Positions 37,401 to 44,198 of a stretch of DNA of 64,000 nucleotides are shown here, in pieces. Within the stretch, counting starts at the first letter, position 1, and every line of letters starts with the position of its first letter. The position numbers and the translations under genes are program-made. Location: NCBI GenBank assembly GCA_963971285.1, contig OZ020258.1, positions 4,774,001 through 4,838,000 of the forward strand, written 5' to 3'. The notes under the pieces were generated by a model, which worked only from the letters and a program-made list of their open reading frames with translations, had not been told where the DNA came from and did no database searches. The DNA comes from Astropecten irregularis. Its lineage: Eukaryota; Echinodermata; Asteroidea; Paxillosida; Astropectinidae.

Positions 37401-40049
37401 AAATAGTACTTAAAAGCAAATTTGCAAGGATAACACGCATAGTGGTCAATACACACAAAATGTCTATAAAAGAAAGATAAAAATCGGGTTTTGAGGTTGG
37501 GTAATTTCATTCAATTTTAGTCCAACTTTGCTCAGATTCTACATGGTGATAGCCAAGACATATTTGTATCAAATACATGTATATGAATCTTGAAGTGATA
37601 AAGCTGTTAATTGTTATATAATAGTTCTCGACACAAGTGTTGCGGGTTTTTTTTGGGACACCCTGTATAACTATTATCTTCCTCTTCCAAGCAGCAAGCC
37701 ATATCATCTAACCTTCACTGTACAACTCATGATATAAAATAACATCACAATCTCTGGTGTACTTCTTTCTTATTTTTTGTTTTGAATTTCAGGTCAGGGC
37801 AGCCTTTATCCGCAAGAGAGAGAAAGAGAATCTTATGAGCAATACTACGGTAAGTGCACCAGTCATCTCTGATATGATCTCATGTCATGTACTGTGTAGT
37901 TTGCTCTTTAAAGGTAGTATCATACTTTGGTTTCTGTCAAAGAAATACAGATTCATGGGCAAAATTATCAAGGAAGATACAGTCACAGTCGTCTGTGAAA
38001 ATATCAGTCCCATACGGTGCCCACTTTTTGAGAAAATCATGAAAAACGGCCACAGTATTTCTTAAGTCTTTTCTCTATTATTTTTGATCTTTTAAAAGAT
38101 CAACAAGATTTTCGGTCGTTGTTTTACTCATTTCTGAATAAATACACCATTTCAGGCGGAAAACATTTTAACGGTATGTTTCTACCAGCACCGTCTTCAA
38201 ACTCTGTAAGTTATACGTAAATCTGTGAACATTTCTGTTTTGGTTTCTTACCAAAGTATGATACTACCTTTAACGTTTCTGCAGCCGATATTGTATTATT
38301 GCAACCAATTCAGGTGATTCACAATAATGCGTCACCATGAGTTTGCAACGCGTGGTGGCGCACTCTTGTGAATTGCCTGAAATTGTGGTACAGCCTGCAG
38401 TTGTATACACTGTATGCGCTTTTATTTTTCATTCATAAAACTTACAATCCTGCATTGCTGCCGTACTAAAATAGATATGTTTTAGTAAAAGGAACGGTAT
38501 ATAAAAACAAATCATAAAAAACGTTATTTTTTTTCCCTCGATATTTTTGCTTCACATCATATTTCTGAAAATTAAAAGATAATGCGAGTTCAATTTCCTT
38601 CCTTTCGTCTTCATTATTTGTCTTACATAGGACATGTCGATGTCGATTTCTGTTCCGACAAAAATTTCAGAAGTGGACACCACTGACACAAGAGGACGCC
38701 TTGATTGTGGAGGTAAGTTTGCGACAATCCAGACATGGCAAAATTCATGCGCCGACTTATTTGTACACATTTAAAATAACTTTACAAAAACAATTTTTGC
38801 ACCCTGGTTCCAATTTCATAAAACTGTTAAGCACAAAAATTTGCTAAGCATGACATTTCTGTCTTAATAAAAACAGGGTTAACAACCAAATTTCCACGTG
38901 TTGTGTATCACGTGTGATTGTTCTTTGGCTGTTGTTCGCTGACCACGAATATCAAATGGAATTTTCAATGGTGGTTTGTTTTATTGGGCGAGAAATTTTT
39001 GTGCTAAGCAAATTTTTGTGCTTAACAGTTTTATTTTAAATTGGCCCCATGCGTCCTCCAAGTGATATATTGAGAGGAAGATACAGTAACAGTCATCTGT
39101 GAAAATTTCAGTCCCATACGGTGCCCACATATTGAGAAAAAAGTGAAAAACAGCCACAGTATATTTCTTAAGTCTTTTCTTCTTCTTTTTTTGATCTTTT
39201 AAAAGATCAAAACGATTTTCGGTCGTTGTTTTACTAATTTCTGGATAAATACACCATTTAAAGCGGACAAAAAAAAAATTAACGGTATGTTTCTACCTGC
39301 ACCATCTTCATACCCTGTAAGTTGTGAACATTTCTGTTTTGGTTTCCTACCGATGTATGTTACTGCCTTTAAGAGAATGTACAGACAATTTAAAATAATT
39401 TTTGAGATAAAGATTCAAACTACAATGTTCAGGGTTTTTTTTTCAACTGCAAAATTTGGGAGTTTGACACTTAGATCATTACTTTTTAGTGGGTAGGTAT
39501 AATGCTGTCTCTTTCTGTGTTTTTTGCCAATTCTTCAGATGCAGAACCACGGCCAGACAATCTGGTACCTGCACCTTGTAACTCCATTCAAAACAACATG
39601 GTAACGTGTCCACCATAACTTTATGAGCCTTTCACCCAAAACAATAGAAAGTTCAAAAGTTAAACCTATACAATCATTTACTTTATATCGGTGTATGTTT
39701 CTACATTCACAATTAACGTCAAAACCTCCGATCAAAATGTACAGGGCGTGGTTCCTTTTTTATTTTGTCTTCCGATATTAATTTGATAGCAAACTCTTTC
39801 CCGGTATTTTGAATGAATTTGGGGGTTTCCAAATAGTGCGCCACCAAGATTTTCAAATTTTATGCAGTGATGAGTACATAATTGTTTATGTTCAAACCAA
39901 TCTATTCAGCACAAAGCCAGACGTCGTGATTATTTTTATCGTGCAGCTGACGGTAATTATAATTTTGTTTAATTTCTCTGCAGAACCAGTGTTCAATGGG
40001 AGCGGTTACTCGTTTGCCAGGTGTGGAAAACCCATATGAAACCATTTGA
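21721..40049 (+). CDS. Adhesion GPCR with mucin-like stalk (gene 2)
   Basis: Predicted plasma-membrane receptor of the adhesion (B2) family, self-cleaved at a GPS site and activated by the peptide exposed after it. Nineteen exons join in frame (870 residues plus TGA): 21721-22472, 23120-23272, 24223-24270, 25399-25507, 27093-27221, 27772-27853, 28239-28356, 29245-29336, 30015-30126, 30997-31100, 32439-32544, 33373-33593, 34466-34532, 35017-35102, 36035-36203, 37793-37849, 38631-38712, 39539-39600, 39984-40049. Order of parts: five 48-residue Thr/Ser repeats, GAIN region, GPS (CVFES, WGC, CSCNH, then TFAVLM), seven helices, tail ending YETI. Every junction is GT-AG with matching phase. The mucin exon enters in phase 1, so at least one upstream exon with a start codon is missing; a tentative candidate is 20305-20335. 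Tandem paralogue of gene 1. Exact subfamily is not assigned. Confidence 0.92.
21735..22450 (+). repeat. 144-bp coding tandem repeat, 5 units
   Basis: Units start at 21735, 21879, 22023, 22167 and 22311, exactly 144 bp apart. Units 1-4 are close to identical over long stretches; unit 5 has diverged. A variable-number repeat is likely. Confidence 0.95.
22600..22843. mobile_element. GGGGCCAATTTCAT inverted-repeat element
   Basis: Left ggggccaatttcatagagct, right tttttatgaaattggcccc, 244 bp. Relatives are at 25798-26036 (reverse), 26745-26952, 38807-39048 and 48712-49095. Confidence 0.85.
23120..23272 (+). CDS. Gene 2 exon: GAIN region start
   Basis: 153 nt, phase 0 at both ends, acceptor ctcgtgcag and donor gtacat. 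Encodes [20 protein letters not shown], then a predicted helical segment [19 protein letters not shown] ending EEVTK. The helical character fits GAIN subdomain A. An inverted-repeat element begins 7 bp past the donor. Confidence 0.85.
23280..23648 (+). mobile_element. GGTGTCGAT inverted-repeat element with G/C runs
   Basis: Ends ggtgtcgat and atcgacac, about 370 bp, with polypyrimidine, poly-G and poly-C tracts. The reverse copy lies at 53272-53660 in a gene 3 intron. Confidence 0.8.
24223..24270 (+). CDS. Gene 2 exon: GAIN region
   Basis: 48 nt, phase 0 at both ends, after a long T-rich tract ending ttgcacag; donor gtaagt. Encodes [16 protein letters not shown], another amphipathic helix. 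Confidence 0.82.
24715..25220 (-). repeat. Reverse copy of part of the 44-48 kb repeat unit
   Basis: The reverse complement matches the 1.4-kb array segment around 45900-46400 (gggttgcacccaagtaaat, gaccacccctaaaacaaggt, gactggacctcctgcctaga). Diverged and located in a gene 2 intron. Confidence 0.7.
25399..25507 (+). CDS. Gene 2 exon: GAIN helices
   Basis: 109 nt, phase 0 in, 1 out; acceptor ttctgccag, donor gtaagt. Encodes [20 protein letters not shown] then [16 protein letters not shown]. The charged helix fits GAIN subdomain A. Confidence 0.85.
25558..25605 (-). repeat. tRNA-like SINE fragment
   Basis: ctggaacgggattcgaaccg is a reverse B box, same family as the fragments at 9343 and 30815. 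Confidence 0.5.
25798..26036. mobile_element. GGGGCCAATTTCAT inverted-repeat element
   Basis: Complete, in reverse order relative to 22600-22843; right end cgtgaaattggcccc. Confidence 0.83.
26151..26725 (+). mobile_element. GGGAGACTTTT element carrying a THAP remnant
   Basis: Ends gggagacttttgactaac and ccaaaagtctccc, about 575 bp, flanked on both sides by AT. Encloses a broken THAP-type zinc finger frame. It shares ends with the foldback elements at 3387 and 54120. Confidence 0.75.
26292..26411 (+). pseudogene. THAP zinc finger remnant
   Basis: Thirty-nine codons from [23 protein letters not shown] then [15 protein letters not shown], then a TGA. The C-x2-C pair, the HKFP motif and the W in a basic segment are the hallmark order of a THAP domain, the DNA-binding module of P-element-type transposases and their descendants. 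After the stop the frame continues to FCAESFYF, where a second zinc pair C-x2-H would be expected but His is not present. No AVPTF box or transposase body was seen. Confidence 0.7.
26745..26952. mobile_element. GGGGCCAATTTCAT element, left end lost
   Basis: Starts at attgctaagcatgacatttc and ends tatgaaattggcccc. It directly abuts the 26151-26725 element, which may have truncated it. Confidence 0.75.
27093..27221 (+). CDS. Gene 2 exon: GAIN beta region
   Basis: 129 nt, phase 1 at both ends; acceptor actcccag, donor gtagga. Encodes [20 protein letters not shown] then an acidic loop and [16 protein letters not shown] strand-rich pattern fits the start of GAIN subdomain B. Confidence 0.83.
27453..27719 (+). 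mobile_element. Family B inverted-repeat element
   Basis: Left taggtacaatacatgattgg, right ctgtactgtacctttaa, with centre gatcttaccccgagatc. Confidence 0.78.
27772..27853 (+). CDS. Gene 2 exon: GAIN beta region
   Basis: 82 nt, phase 1 in, 2 out; acceptor ttattgtgcag, donor gtacgt. Encodes [20 protein letters not shown] then EDTIDEP. Confidence 0.82.
27937..28175 (+). mobile_element. GGGCCTTT inverted-repeat element, intact
   Basis: Left gggcctttatggaaccaggc, right catttcgtaaaaggccc, 239 bp. Reference copy for the interrupted one at 3641-4333. Confidence 0.82.
28239..28356 (+). CDS. Gene 2 exon: GAIN subdomain B core
   Basis: 118 nt, phase 2 in, 0 out; acceptor cgacggcag, donor gtaagt. Encodes [20 protein letters not shown] then [18 protein letters not shown]. 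The alternation [11 protein letters not shown] ... PVTFSLF is typical of GAIN B strands before the GPS. Confidence 0.88.
28781..29142 (-). mobile_element. Family A inverted-repeat element
   Basis: Full copy flanked by TTAA on both sides; central gatcttttaaaagatc. Confidence 0.88.
29245..29336 (+). CDS. Gene 2 exon: start of GPS motif
   Basis: 92 nt, phase 0 in, 2 out; acceptor aaacttag, donor gtaagt. Ends with [13 protein letters not shown], holding the first GPS cysteine (CVFES in place of the common CVFWD). Confidence 0.88.
29478..29700 (-). repeat. Dispersed repeat with tgcacgaccctatggg
   Basis: Reverse copy of the 1674-1900 repeat, similar in length. Confidence 0.7.
30015..30126 (+). 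CDS. Gene 2 exon: GPS cleavage site and tethered agonist
   Basis: 112 nt, phase 2 in, 0 out; acceptor tatacacag, donor gtgagc. Encodes [20 protein letters not shown] then [17 protein letters not shown]. The C-x-C-N-H core and the FAVLM that follows are diagnostic. Cleavage is expected two residues after N, between the two Thr of H-T-T, so the tethered agonist would begin TTFAVLM. Confidence 0.93.
30186..30551 (-). mobile_element. Family A inverted-repeat element
   Basis: Full copy; the left end has mutated to aaaaatagtattatac. Confidence 0.86.
30815..30960 (+). repeat. tRNA-derived SINE 3' part
   Basis: B box ggttcgaatccc at about 30861, then the tail cttgtggttgtttgatgatt shared with 9343-9545. 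It sits about 35 bp before the helix 1 exon. Confidence 0.6.
30997..31100 (+). CDS. Gene 2 exon: helix 1
   Basis: 104 nt, phase 0 in, 2 out; acceptor tttttacgtag, donor gtatgg. Encodes [20 protein letters not shown] then [15 protein letters not shown]. Confidence 0.9.
31725..31785. repeat. Perfect 26-bp-arm hairpin with two TGACGTCA sites
   Basis: Arms 31725-31750 and 31760-31785 are exact inverse copies around a 9-bp loop. Each arm contains TGACGTCA. Confidence 0.92.
32078..32310. mobile_element. GGCTC inverted-repeat element
   Basis: Left tttacgaaactgaggctcgg, conserved core with ttttggctgaggtttggaag, right ggagcctgagcctgtgtatc. Confidence 0.72.
32439..32544 (+). CDS. Gene 2 exon: helix 2
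   Basis: 106 nt, phase 2 in, 0 out; acceptor gatacacag, donor gtgagt. Encodes [20 protein letters not shown] then [16 protein letters not shown]. Confidence 0.9.
33043..33285. mobile_element. GGCTC inverted-repeat element
   Basis: Left gcgtttacgaaacggaggct, right ggagcctgagtctccgtttc then gtaaacgccc, about 243 bp. Core orientation is reversed relative to 32078-32310. Confidence 0.78.
33373..33593 (+). CDS. Gene 2 exon: helices 3 and 4
   Basis: 221 nt, phase 0 in, 2 out; acceptor tttaatacag, donor gtatgg. Encodes [20 protein letters not shown], then [20 protein letters not shown] (helix 3 and loop 2), then [20 protein letters not shown] (helix 4). The Cys in GVCKAV is the conserved partner of the Cys in the next exon. 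Confidence 0.93.
33897..34263 (+). mobile_element. Family A inverted-repeat element
   Basis: Full 367-bp copy with TTAA at both ends and an intact centre. Confidence 0.88.
34340..34395 (-). repeat. Hammerhead-like repeat fragment (degenerate)
   Basis: The reverse strand reads gatgatcagcagagcatac then tgttcgaaacgtcgaagc. GAAACGTC is present, but the upstream CTGANGA block has been replaced by an A-rich run. Confidence 0.35.
34466..34532 (+). CDS. Gene 2 exon: second extracellular loop and helix 5
   Basis: 67 nt, phase 2 in, 0 out; acceptor tttcttgtag, donor gtaaga. Encodes [20 protein letters not shown] then VVL. C-W is the conserved loop 2 motif. Homologous to the exon ending at base 49. 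Confidence 0.92.
34586..34830. mobile_element. GGCTC inverted-repeat element
   Basis: Left ggggccatttccaaaccgcg, right gaggtttagaaaaggccc, 245 bp. Confidence 0.8.
34885..34997 (+). mobile_element. Family B right half
   Basis: ttgatcaaattttcacatgc ... accaatcatgtattctacct then ttaa. It ends 20 bp upstream of exon 35017 and so lies close to that exon's branch and pyrimidine region. Confidence 0.65.
35017..35102 (+). CDS. Gene 2 exon: helix 5 end and third intracellular loop
   Basis: 86 nt, phase 0 in, 2 out; acceptor cggttacag, donor gtgagt. Encodes [20 protein letters not shown] then KEKKHDHIR. Directly alignable with gene 1 exon 899-984. Confidence 0.92.
35194..35577. mobile_element. Family D inverted-repeat element
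   Basis: Left ttaaaggcattgcgtacgtt, right acgtatgcaatccctttaa, 384 bp, with central inverted arms gagaagcgttatggccgtaa / cgcttctc. Confidence 0.83.
35585..35746. mobile_element. GGCCTA...TTATTCA element, abutting a second element
   Basis: cggccttattcatggtgcat ... aggatgcatagtgaataaa. It ends where the 35747-35976 element begins, so that element probably inserted at its right end. Confidence 0.72.
35747..35976. mobile_element. Long-arm foldback element
   Basis: Left gcccaccgcacactatacga, right tcgtatagtgtgcggtgggc. Arms extend about 100 bp, including tggttttttggaaggatcgc-type sequence on both sides, with a short central spacer. Confidence 0.9.
36035..36203 (+). CDS. Gene 2 exon: helices 6 and 7
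   Basis: 169 nt, phase 2 in, 0 out; acceptor ttttccgaccag, donor gtcagt. Encodes [20 protein letters not shown] and [20 protein letters not shown]. Same length and phase as gene 1 exon 2463-2631. Confidence 0.94.
36235..36559 (+). mobile_element. Family B inverted-repeat element
   Basis: Left ttaaaggtacagtacaggat, right catgtattatacctttaa, with centre gatctcggggtaaagatc. Confidence 0.82.
37020..37167. repeat. GGGGCCGATTT inverted-repeat element
   Basis: Left ggggccgatttcacgaaaca, right ctttgtgaaatcgacc, about 148 bp. Relative of 611-750. Confidence 0.72.
37244..37665. mobile_element. Mariner-like end element with TA duplication
   Basis: Left cagggtgtcccagaaaaaac, right gtttttttttgggacaccct then g, flanked by TA on both sides (37242-37243, 37666-37667). 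422 bp with inner inverted arms and no transposase frame: a non-autonomous Tc1/mariner-type element. Confidence 0.85.
37793..37849 (+). CDS. Gene 2 exon: proximal cytoplasmic tail
   Basis: 57 nt, phase 0 at both ends; acceptor tgaatttcag, donor gtaagt. Encodes [19 protein letters not shown]. Confidence 0.88.
37908..38273 (-). mobile_element. Family A inverted-repeat element
   Basis: Full copy, with an intact centre. Confidence 0.87.
38631..38712 (+). CDS. Gene 2 exon: tail
   Basis: 82 nt, phase 0 in, 1 out; acceptor cttacatag, donor gtaagt. Encodes [20 protein letters not shown] then RGRLDCG. Ser/Thr-rich. Confidence 0.82.
38807..39048. mobile_element. GGGGCCAATTTCAT inverted-repeat element
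   Basis: Left gttccaatttcataaaactg, right ttttaaattggcccc. Confidence 0.78.
39075..39372 (-). mobile_element. Family A element, left end missing
   Basis: Starts at agatacagtaacagtcatct and ends tgttactgcctttaa. Confidence 0.75.
39539..39600 (+). CDS. Gene 2 exon: tail
   Basis: 62 nt, phase 1 in, 0 out; acceptor caattcttcag, donor gtaacg. Encodes [20 protein letters not shown] then M. Confidence 0.8.
39984..40049 (+). CDS. Gene 2 terminal exon
   Basis: 66 nt after acceptor aatttctctgcag. Encodes [20 protein letters not shown] then I and TGA at 40047. The end E-T-I matches the x-E-x-hydrophobic type of PDZ ligand, as in gene 1. Confidence 0.84.
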   Translation, partial: NQCSMGAVTRLPGVENPYETI

Positions 40050-40377
40050 ATCTGTTGTTTTGAGCTAGGTCTAGGTCTTCGCTCCGTTGGAAATACGTTG
40101 AGACACCAAGACGATAGACTTAGCCGTAGCTCTGGAAGCTTGAGTTGAATCGGTCATCATCATATCAACAATCTTTCAATGTTCAGCATCACAGCCGATG
40201 ACATCCACAATATAGGCCTATACTCGATGTATAATGTTGTTGAGGGTTGTCTCAAACGGCTTCTCTTTCCATGAGTAGGTTGTCAATGTACCAAGTCACT
40301 TGTCAATTCCCCCTTTGCTCATAAAGCAGTGCACATTTAACATCAGAGAACATTGCAACGGTCCGTATTCGAAATAA

Positions 40378-40614
40378 TTATGGCGGAGGTCAAAGTGGGT
40401 TAACCCTGTCAGTGTTAATATCTGTAAAGGTGATCTCGTCTTAGGTGTGGATGAGACCACAACAAGAAATCTATGGCCATTAGCCATTGTCAAAGAAGTC
40501 ACGTATGGCAGAGACGGTCTGGTGAGATTGGCCAAGTTGAAAACCCGGGCTACTGAGCTCGTACGCCCAGTCAATAAAATTATCTTGTTAGAGGGTGCAT
40601 CGGGTCAGCCCTGA
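40378..40614 (+). pseudogene. BEL/Pao-type pol C-terminal remnant
   Basis: Open frame of 78 codons ending TGA at 40612. It begins LWRRSKWVNPVSVNICKGDL and continues VLGVDETTTRNLWPLAIVKE then VTYGRDGLVRLAKLKTR and ELVRPVNKIILLEG. The pattern KW...GDLVL...WPLAIVKEV..GRDGLVR...RPV.K..LLE is that of the DUF5641 domain after the integrase in BEL/Pao retroelements. A stop lies immediately upstream (40375), and no integrase core was found, so this is a fragment. It lies 330 bp after gene 2. Confidence 0.75.
40573..40578 (+). promoter_or_regulatory. Possible poly(A) signal of gene 2
   Basis: Canonical AATAAA 524 bp after the gene 2 stop, in a retroelement remnant. It is the first AATAAA downstream of the stop. 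Confidence 0.45.
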
Positions 40615-40752
40615 TTGACTCTAAGAACCCTTTTTACTGTGTATACATTAATTTGAATCTAGATAAATTGAATTATGAAGTACAAGTCACATTATAGTGT
40701 TCTTTGAGTGGCCGTGGCACGGCGAAAGACTCATCTATATCCAATATTTAAG

Positions 40753-41781
40753 TATAGGTTTTCCCGGTCATTTTCGGCAAATGAGCGGCCAATTTCATTT
40801 TCACGCATTCGTGTTGACGTGATTTTGCCTTCTCGGTTGAAACCGTCACTCGATTTCACTTTGATGCATCCGTATTTATATAGCATTGCATTCCATTAAA
40901 TTCAACTGTCGTTCAGTTTAGCCATGCAAAATCGGCATTCAATTTAGCAGAGTAACCGCAAACAACGATTTATACCAGATCGTTACTTACGTTTTCGTTT
41001 TGAGACAACCAATTTCGCAAAATGAGCAAACAAATGCAAACCCCTTTATTGCAGTGTATTGCGATGGTGTCGCATCTCATCATCCATTTTGAAATGAATA
41101 GCCCCTCCTCTGATCAACCTCTCTCTCTTCGTCCGGATCTCAAATACGTTGCAAACAATTGCAAACCCTTTTACACCTGTTTATTTCTTTGTATCTTGTT
41201 TCATTTTCCCTTTCCATGAATTTCTATATTTCTTTGATTTGTTATTTGTTTATTCTCAAGAGAGGATTGGTGCCATGGATGTGTATTGAAAATCATGGTG
41301 TTGATGTTCATATTGACTGCAAGCTCAATGTAATCTAAATCATTCGAATGCATCAATCAATCGTCAACATTAGATACTCTCCTGTACAGCGACCGAAAGC
41401 TGTCAGGGGGCATCACATAAATGGTTTCCATATACAAGAAGTAAACCATTTTATACCCTTTTTATTCTTGCGGTACATTCATAATTTCAGACAGAACGCT
41501 AACTTTGCTGAACAATTCGCAGAAATGCCTGCCCCAAAACGAATTCGAATGTCTAAGCGCACACTGCCAAAAGCCGTTGCGAATTTGAATGCTGCATGTT
41601 TGAATAGAATTTTAAATTGAAAGACGATTCTATTTAATCGCCTGACCCTTGTGAACATTTGCTTGCACATAAAATGAAATCGATTGACTATTTTGAGGTG
41701 CCTTGCAGTTTCACGCGAAATGGAATGACGCAGCGTTTAAATCGTCCGCTCTTTTGCCGAAAATGACCGGGAAAACCTATA
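40753..41781. mobile_element. 1.03-kb terminal inverted repeat element
   Basis: Left tataggttttcccggtcatt then ttcggca; right the exact inverse tgccgaaaatgaccgggaaa then acctata. 27 bp are perfect and the match continues with one change into gagcgg. The interior has no convincing transposase frame, so it is probably non-autonomous. Confidence 0.88.
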
Positions 41782-42103
41782 TTTATATTTTTGTATTTTA
41801 TTATAAGCATATTTCCCTGACAGTTTGGATGTTTAATGTTATGACCGTGTTAATGCTGCTATATTGATGTAATGATTATTGATAATTTGTTGTAAAATTA
41901 TTGTCGTGTTGCTGAATATCGATGTGTGCTCTTTGTATCTTATTGTCGTTGTCGAGATTATGTACTTAAATTTAATGTATTTGGTTACTGTATTGTTCTG
42001 TCAAGATTATTATGTATTTGAATTTGATGTACATGTATTTGATTGCTGTATTATTCGGAGCTTTAATGATTGTTGTTGAGATTACTATGTACCTAAAAAT
42101 TAC

Positions 42104-42169
42104 TTTTTGAGTGGTCCCGGGCCGAGAGCTGAACTCTTTTTGAGTGGTCCCGGGCCGAGAGCTGAACTC
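42104..42169 (+). repeat. 33-bp direct repeat, two copies
   Basis: Two copies of tttttgagtggtcccgggcc then gagagctgaactc, in direct tandem. Confidence 0.92.
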
Positions 42170-42241
42170 TCGCCGTAGCCATGAGTCTCCCGCGGTTTCG
42201 CGAGAGTTGCGTGAAAAAAAGACACATTCACCGCGACGTAG

Positions 42242-42427
42242 AGGCTGCGTTCGAGCGGTTACTCCTTGTAACACGAGTGTGATGCGCGCGCAATACTCTC
42301 CGGTGCAGGAGTATACTCCCCAACGCTGGAGAGTATACTCTCGCTGACCCGAGTGTCGTACTCCGGCCGTTCGAGCGCTCAGGAGTATACTCATGTTAAC
42401 ACGAGTAGCTCGCTCGAACGCAGCCCA
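42242..42427. mobile_element. GGCTGCGTTCGAGCG inverted-repeat element
   Basis: Perfect 15-bp ends GGCTGCGTTCGAGCG and its inverse, 186 bp apart. The interior carries repeated gagtatactc palindromes. Confidence 0.82.
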
Positions 42428-43100
42428 TAAGACTTGGCCCCAAGTCTATAACCCGGGAAGACTCACCTGGAAGACCTCAGATAACCTCACACATTAATTT
42501 CCCGTTACTCCAGCATGCTCTAGTATACTCACTAATGTTCACCCGTGTATCGAGGGCCATCTTTCCCGCATACGATTATAAGTTTATGTTATATGTATAC
42601 CACTTGTTTATAATAGTAAGAATATTGAATTTGTAACACTGCTTGTATTGTTGGAAGTGCCGTAATATATGTCGATTGTGGAATTATATATATTCACATT
42701 GCATTCCCGGTCTGCTACCGATACTCTATTTATTGTGCATTGATTATGGATTTGTGGTGTTATAATTCTCGGCTTGTGAACGTATATTTTATTTAATCGT
42801 GGATTTATCGTTAACCGTGCTGTGATCTTTGAAGTGTTATTTAAGTAATATGTACACGTTATGTATTTGTATATTTATGTCTTTATTTCTTTATTTGTTC
42901 TAGTTTTACCTGTACCCTTACTGGGTGCTGAGTATAAGCAATAAATCATTGGAGGGAAAGAACGCCTAGCAGTGTCATCATTAATGCGTCTACACGTCGT
43001 TGACACATTCTGTTTGAGATACCACATCTCGGACAGACGTCTTTCCCTGGAGGGAATTTGGCGCTCTTCATGCACTCGTTGGTTTGAATGCGTCAATATC

Positions 43101-44198
43101 CATCTACTTCAAGCCTTGATAATAATCTATGTGCTGATGAAATGACTTAACTTTGCAGAACTGTCAATCGCCGATCTGTAGTTGCATTAAGGAGAGATCA
43201 ATATTGTCTTAGTCTGGTGCAGTTGTTGTCCTTTCAAAAGTTGTTTACATAACACGTAATCTGTCTGGGGACAATCTTAAAAGAATTTGACATGAACCTC
43301 TTTCTTTACATTGGGATAACCCCCCCCCCCCCCCCCTAATTATCCGTTGGTCAAGTTGAGTAAATAACATTTAAACCCACCGCGTATCTTTGAATCTTTT
43401 GGATTGGCTATCCGAACCACCGTCTGCAACACTTGTCCGTGGATAGAAGCAGTTAGCCTGCACTGCGCGGACGATTTGCGGTCGAAACATCCGTGCTGTA
43501 TAATAAAAGGAATTTGCATTGTTCAAAAGAAAATTAGGAGATACATGTAATAACAATGAGCATTATCAGTCATTGTCTGTAATTTGTGTTGATATAAAGG
43601 AACTATTTACAATTCCTTCCGCAAGCACTGCCGAGAGGCGCATTCCCTTGGTCGTATATGCGCTATTCACGTTGGTCAGTCAGGTGGAAATTCAAGACGT
43701 GCTTAAAATTTTTGCAATTTGACTTAACTCGATATGCGGTACGTAGTATACAATATGTAGTATAAATGTTGCATAGGTATAATAGGTTAATTATGGTGTA
43801 TAGGTCTCACCCCTTTTTTCTGACATGGGTAACAAGATATGGGATGCTGACCGGCAATAGGCCCTACATCCACCGCAGGCTAAGAACACACCTACTCGCC
43901 TTCGTTGCATTTGACTACTTTGGCTGTGGCCGCCGTATCGTACCGGATGGCGAACTGCTCTGAATTGAAATAACTGTGTCTGGTTGGCTGCGTGTAGGGG
44001 GAGTAACTATACGGCAACTGGATACATCTGCGAGTCTTTGGCAGCAATGAATCTTGGTGACATTGGACTCCCCACTGTCGAGACCCGAGTCCAATCGAGC
44101 GGCGATATTTCCCCAATAAGGTAAGGGTTACTTTAAAGGATAAAGACAATAAAAAACACACGAGGAAAGGTAGATAATATCAAGATTATATTCAAATT
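43101..44198. other. Non-coding, unassigned
   Basis: No domain-bearing frame. Contains an 18-base C run at about 43320 and a second C run at about 44203. I see no recognisable element. Confidence 0.5.

Larger units (their letters stand above)
41782..43100. other. AT-rich block, possible decayed LTR
   Basis: AT-rich sequence with imperfect direct repeats (gagattatgtacttaaattt, gagattactatgtacctaaa at 41950-42100), a GAGTATACTC cluster, aataaa at 42941, and a ggagggaatttggcgctctt segment near 43050 that resembles an LTR/primer-binding junction. With the BEL/Pao remnant upstream, a decayed 3' LTR is possible but unproven. Confidence 0.3.
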
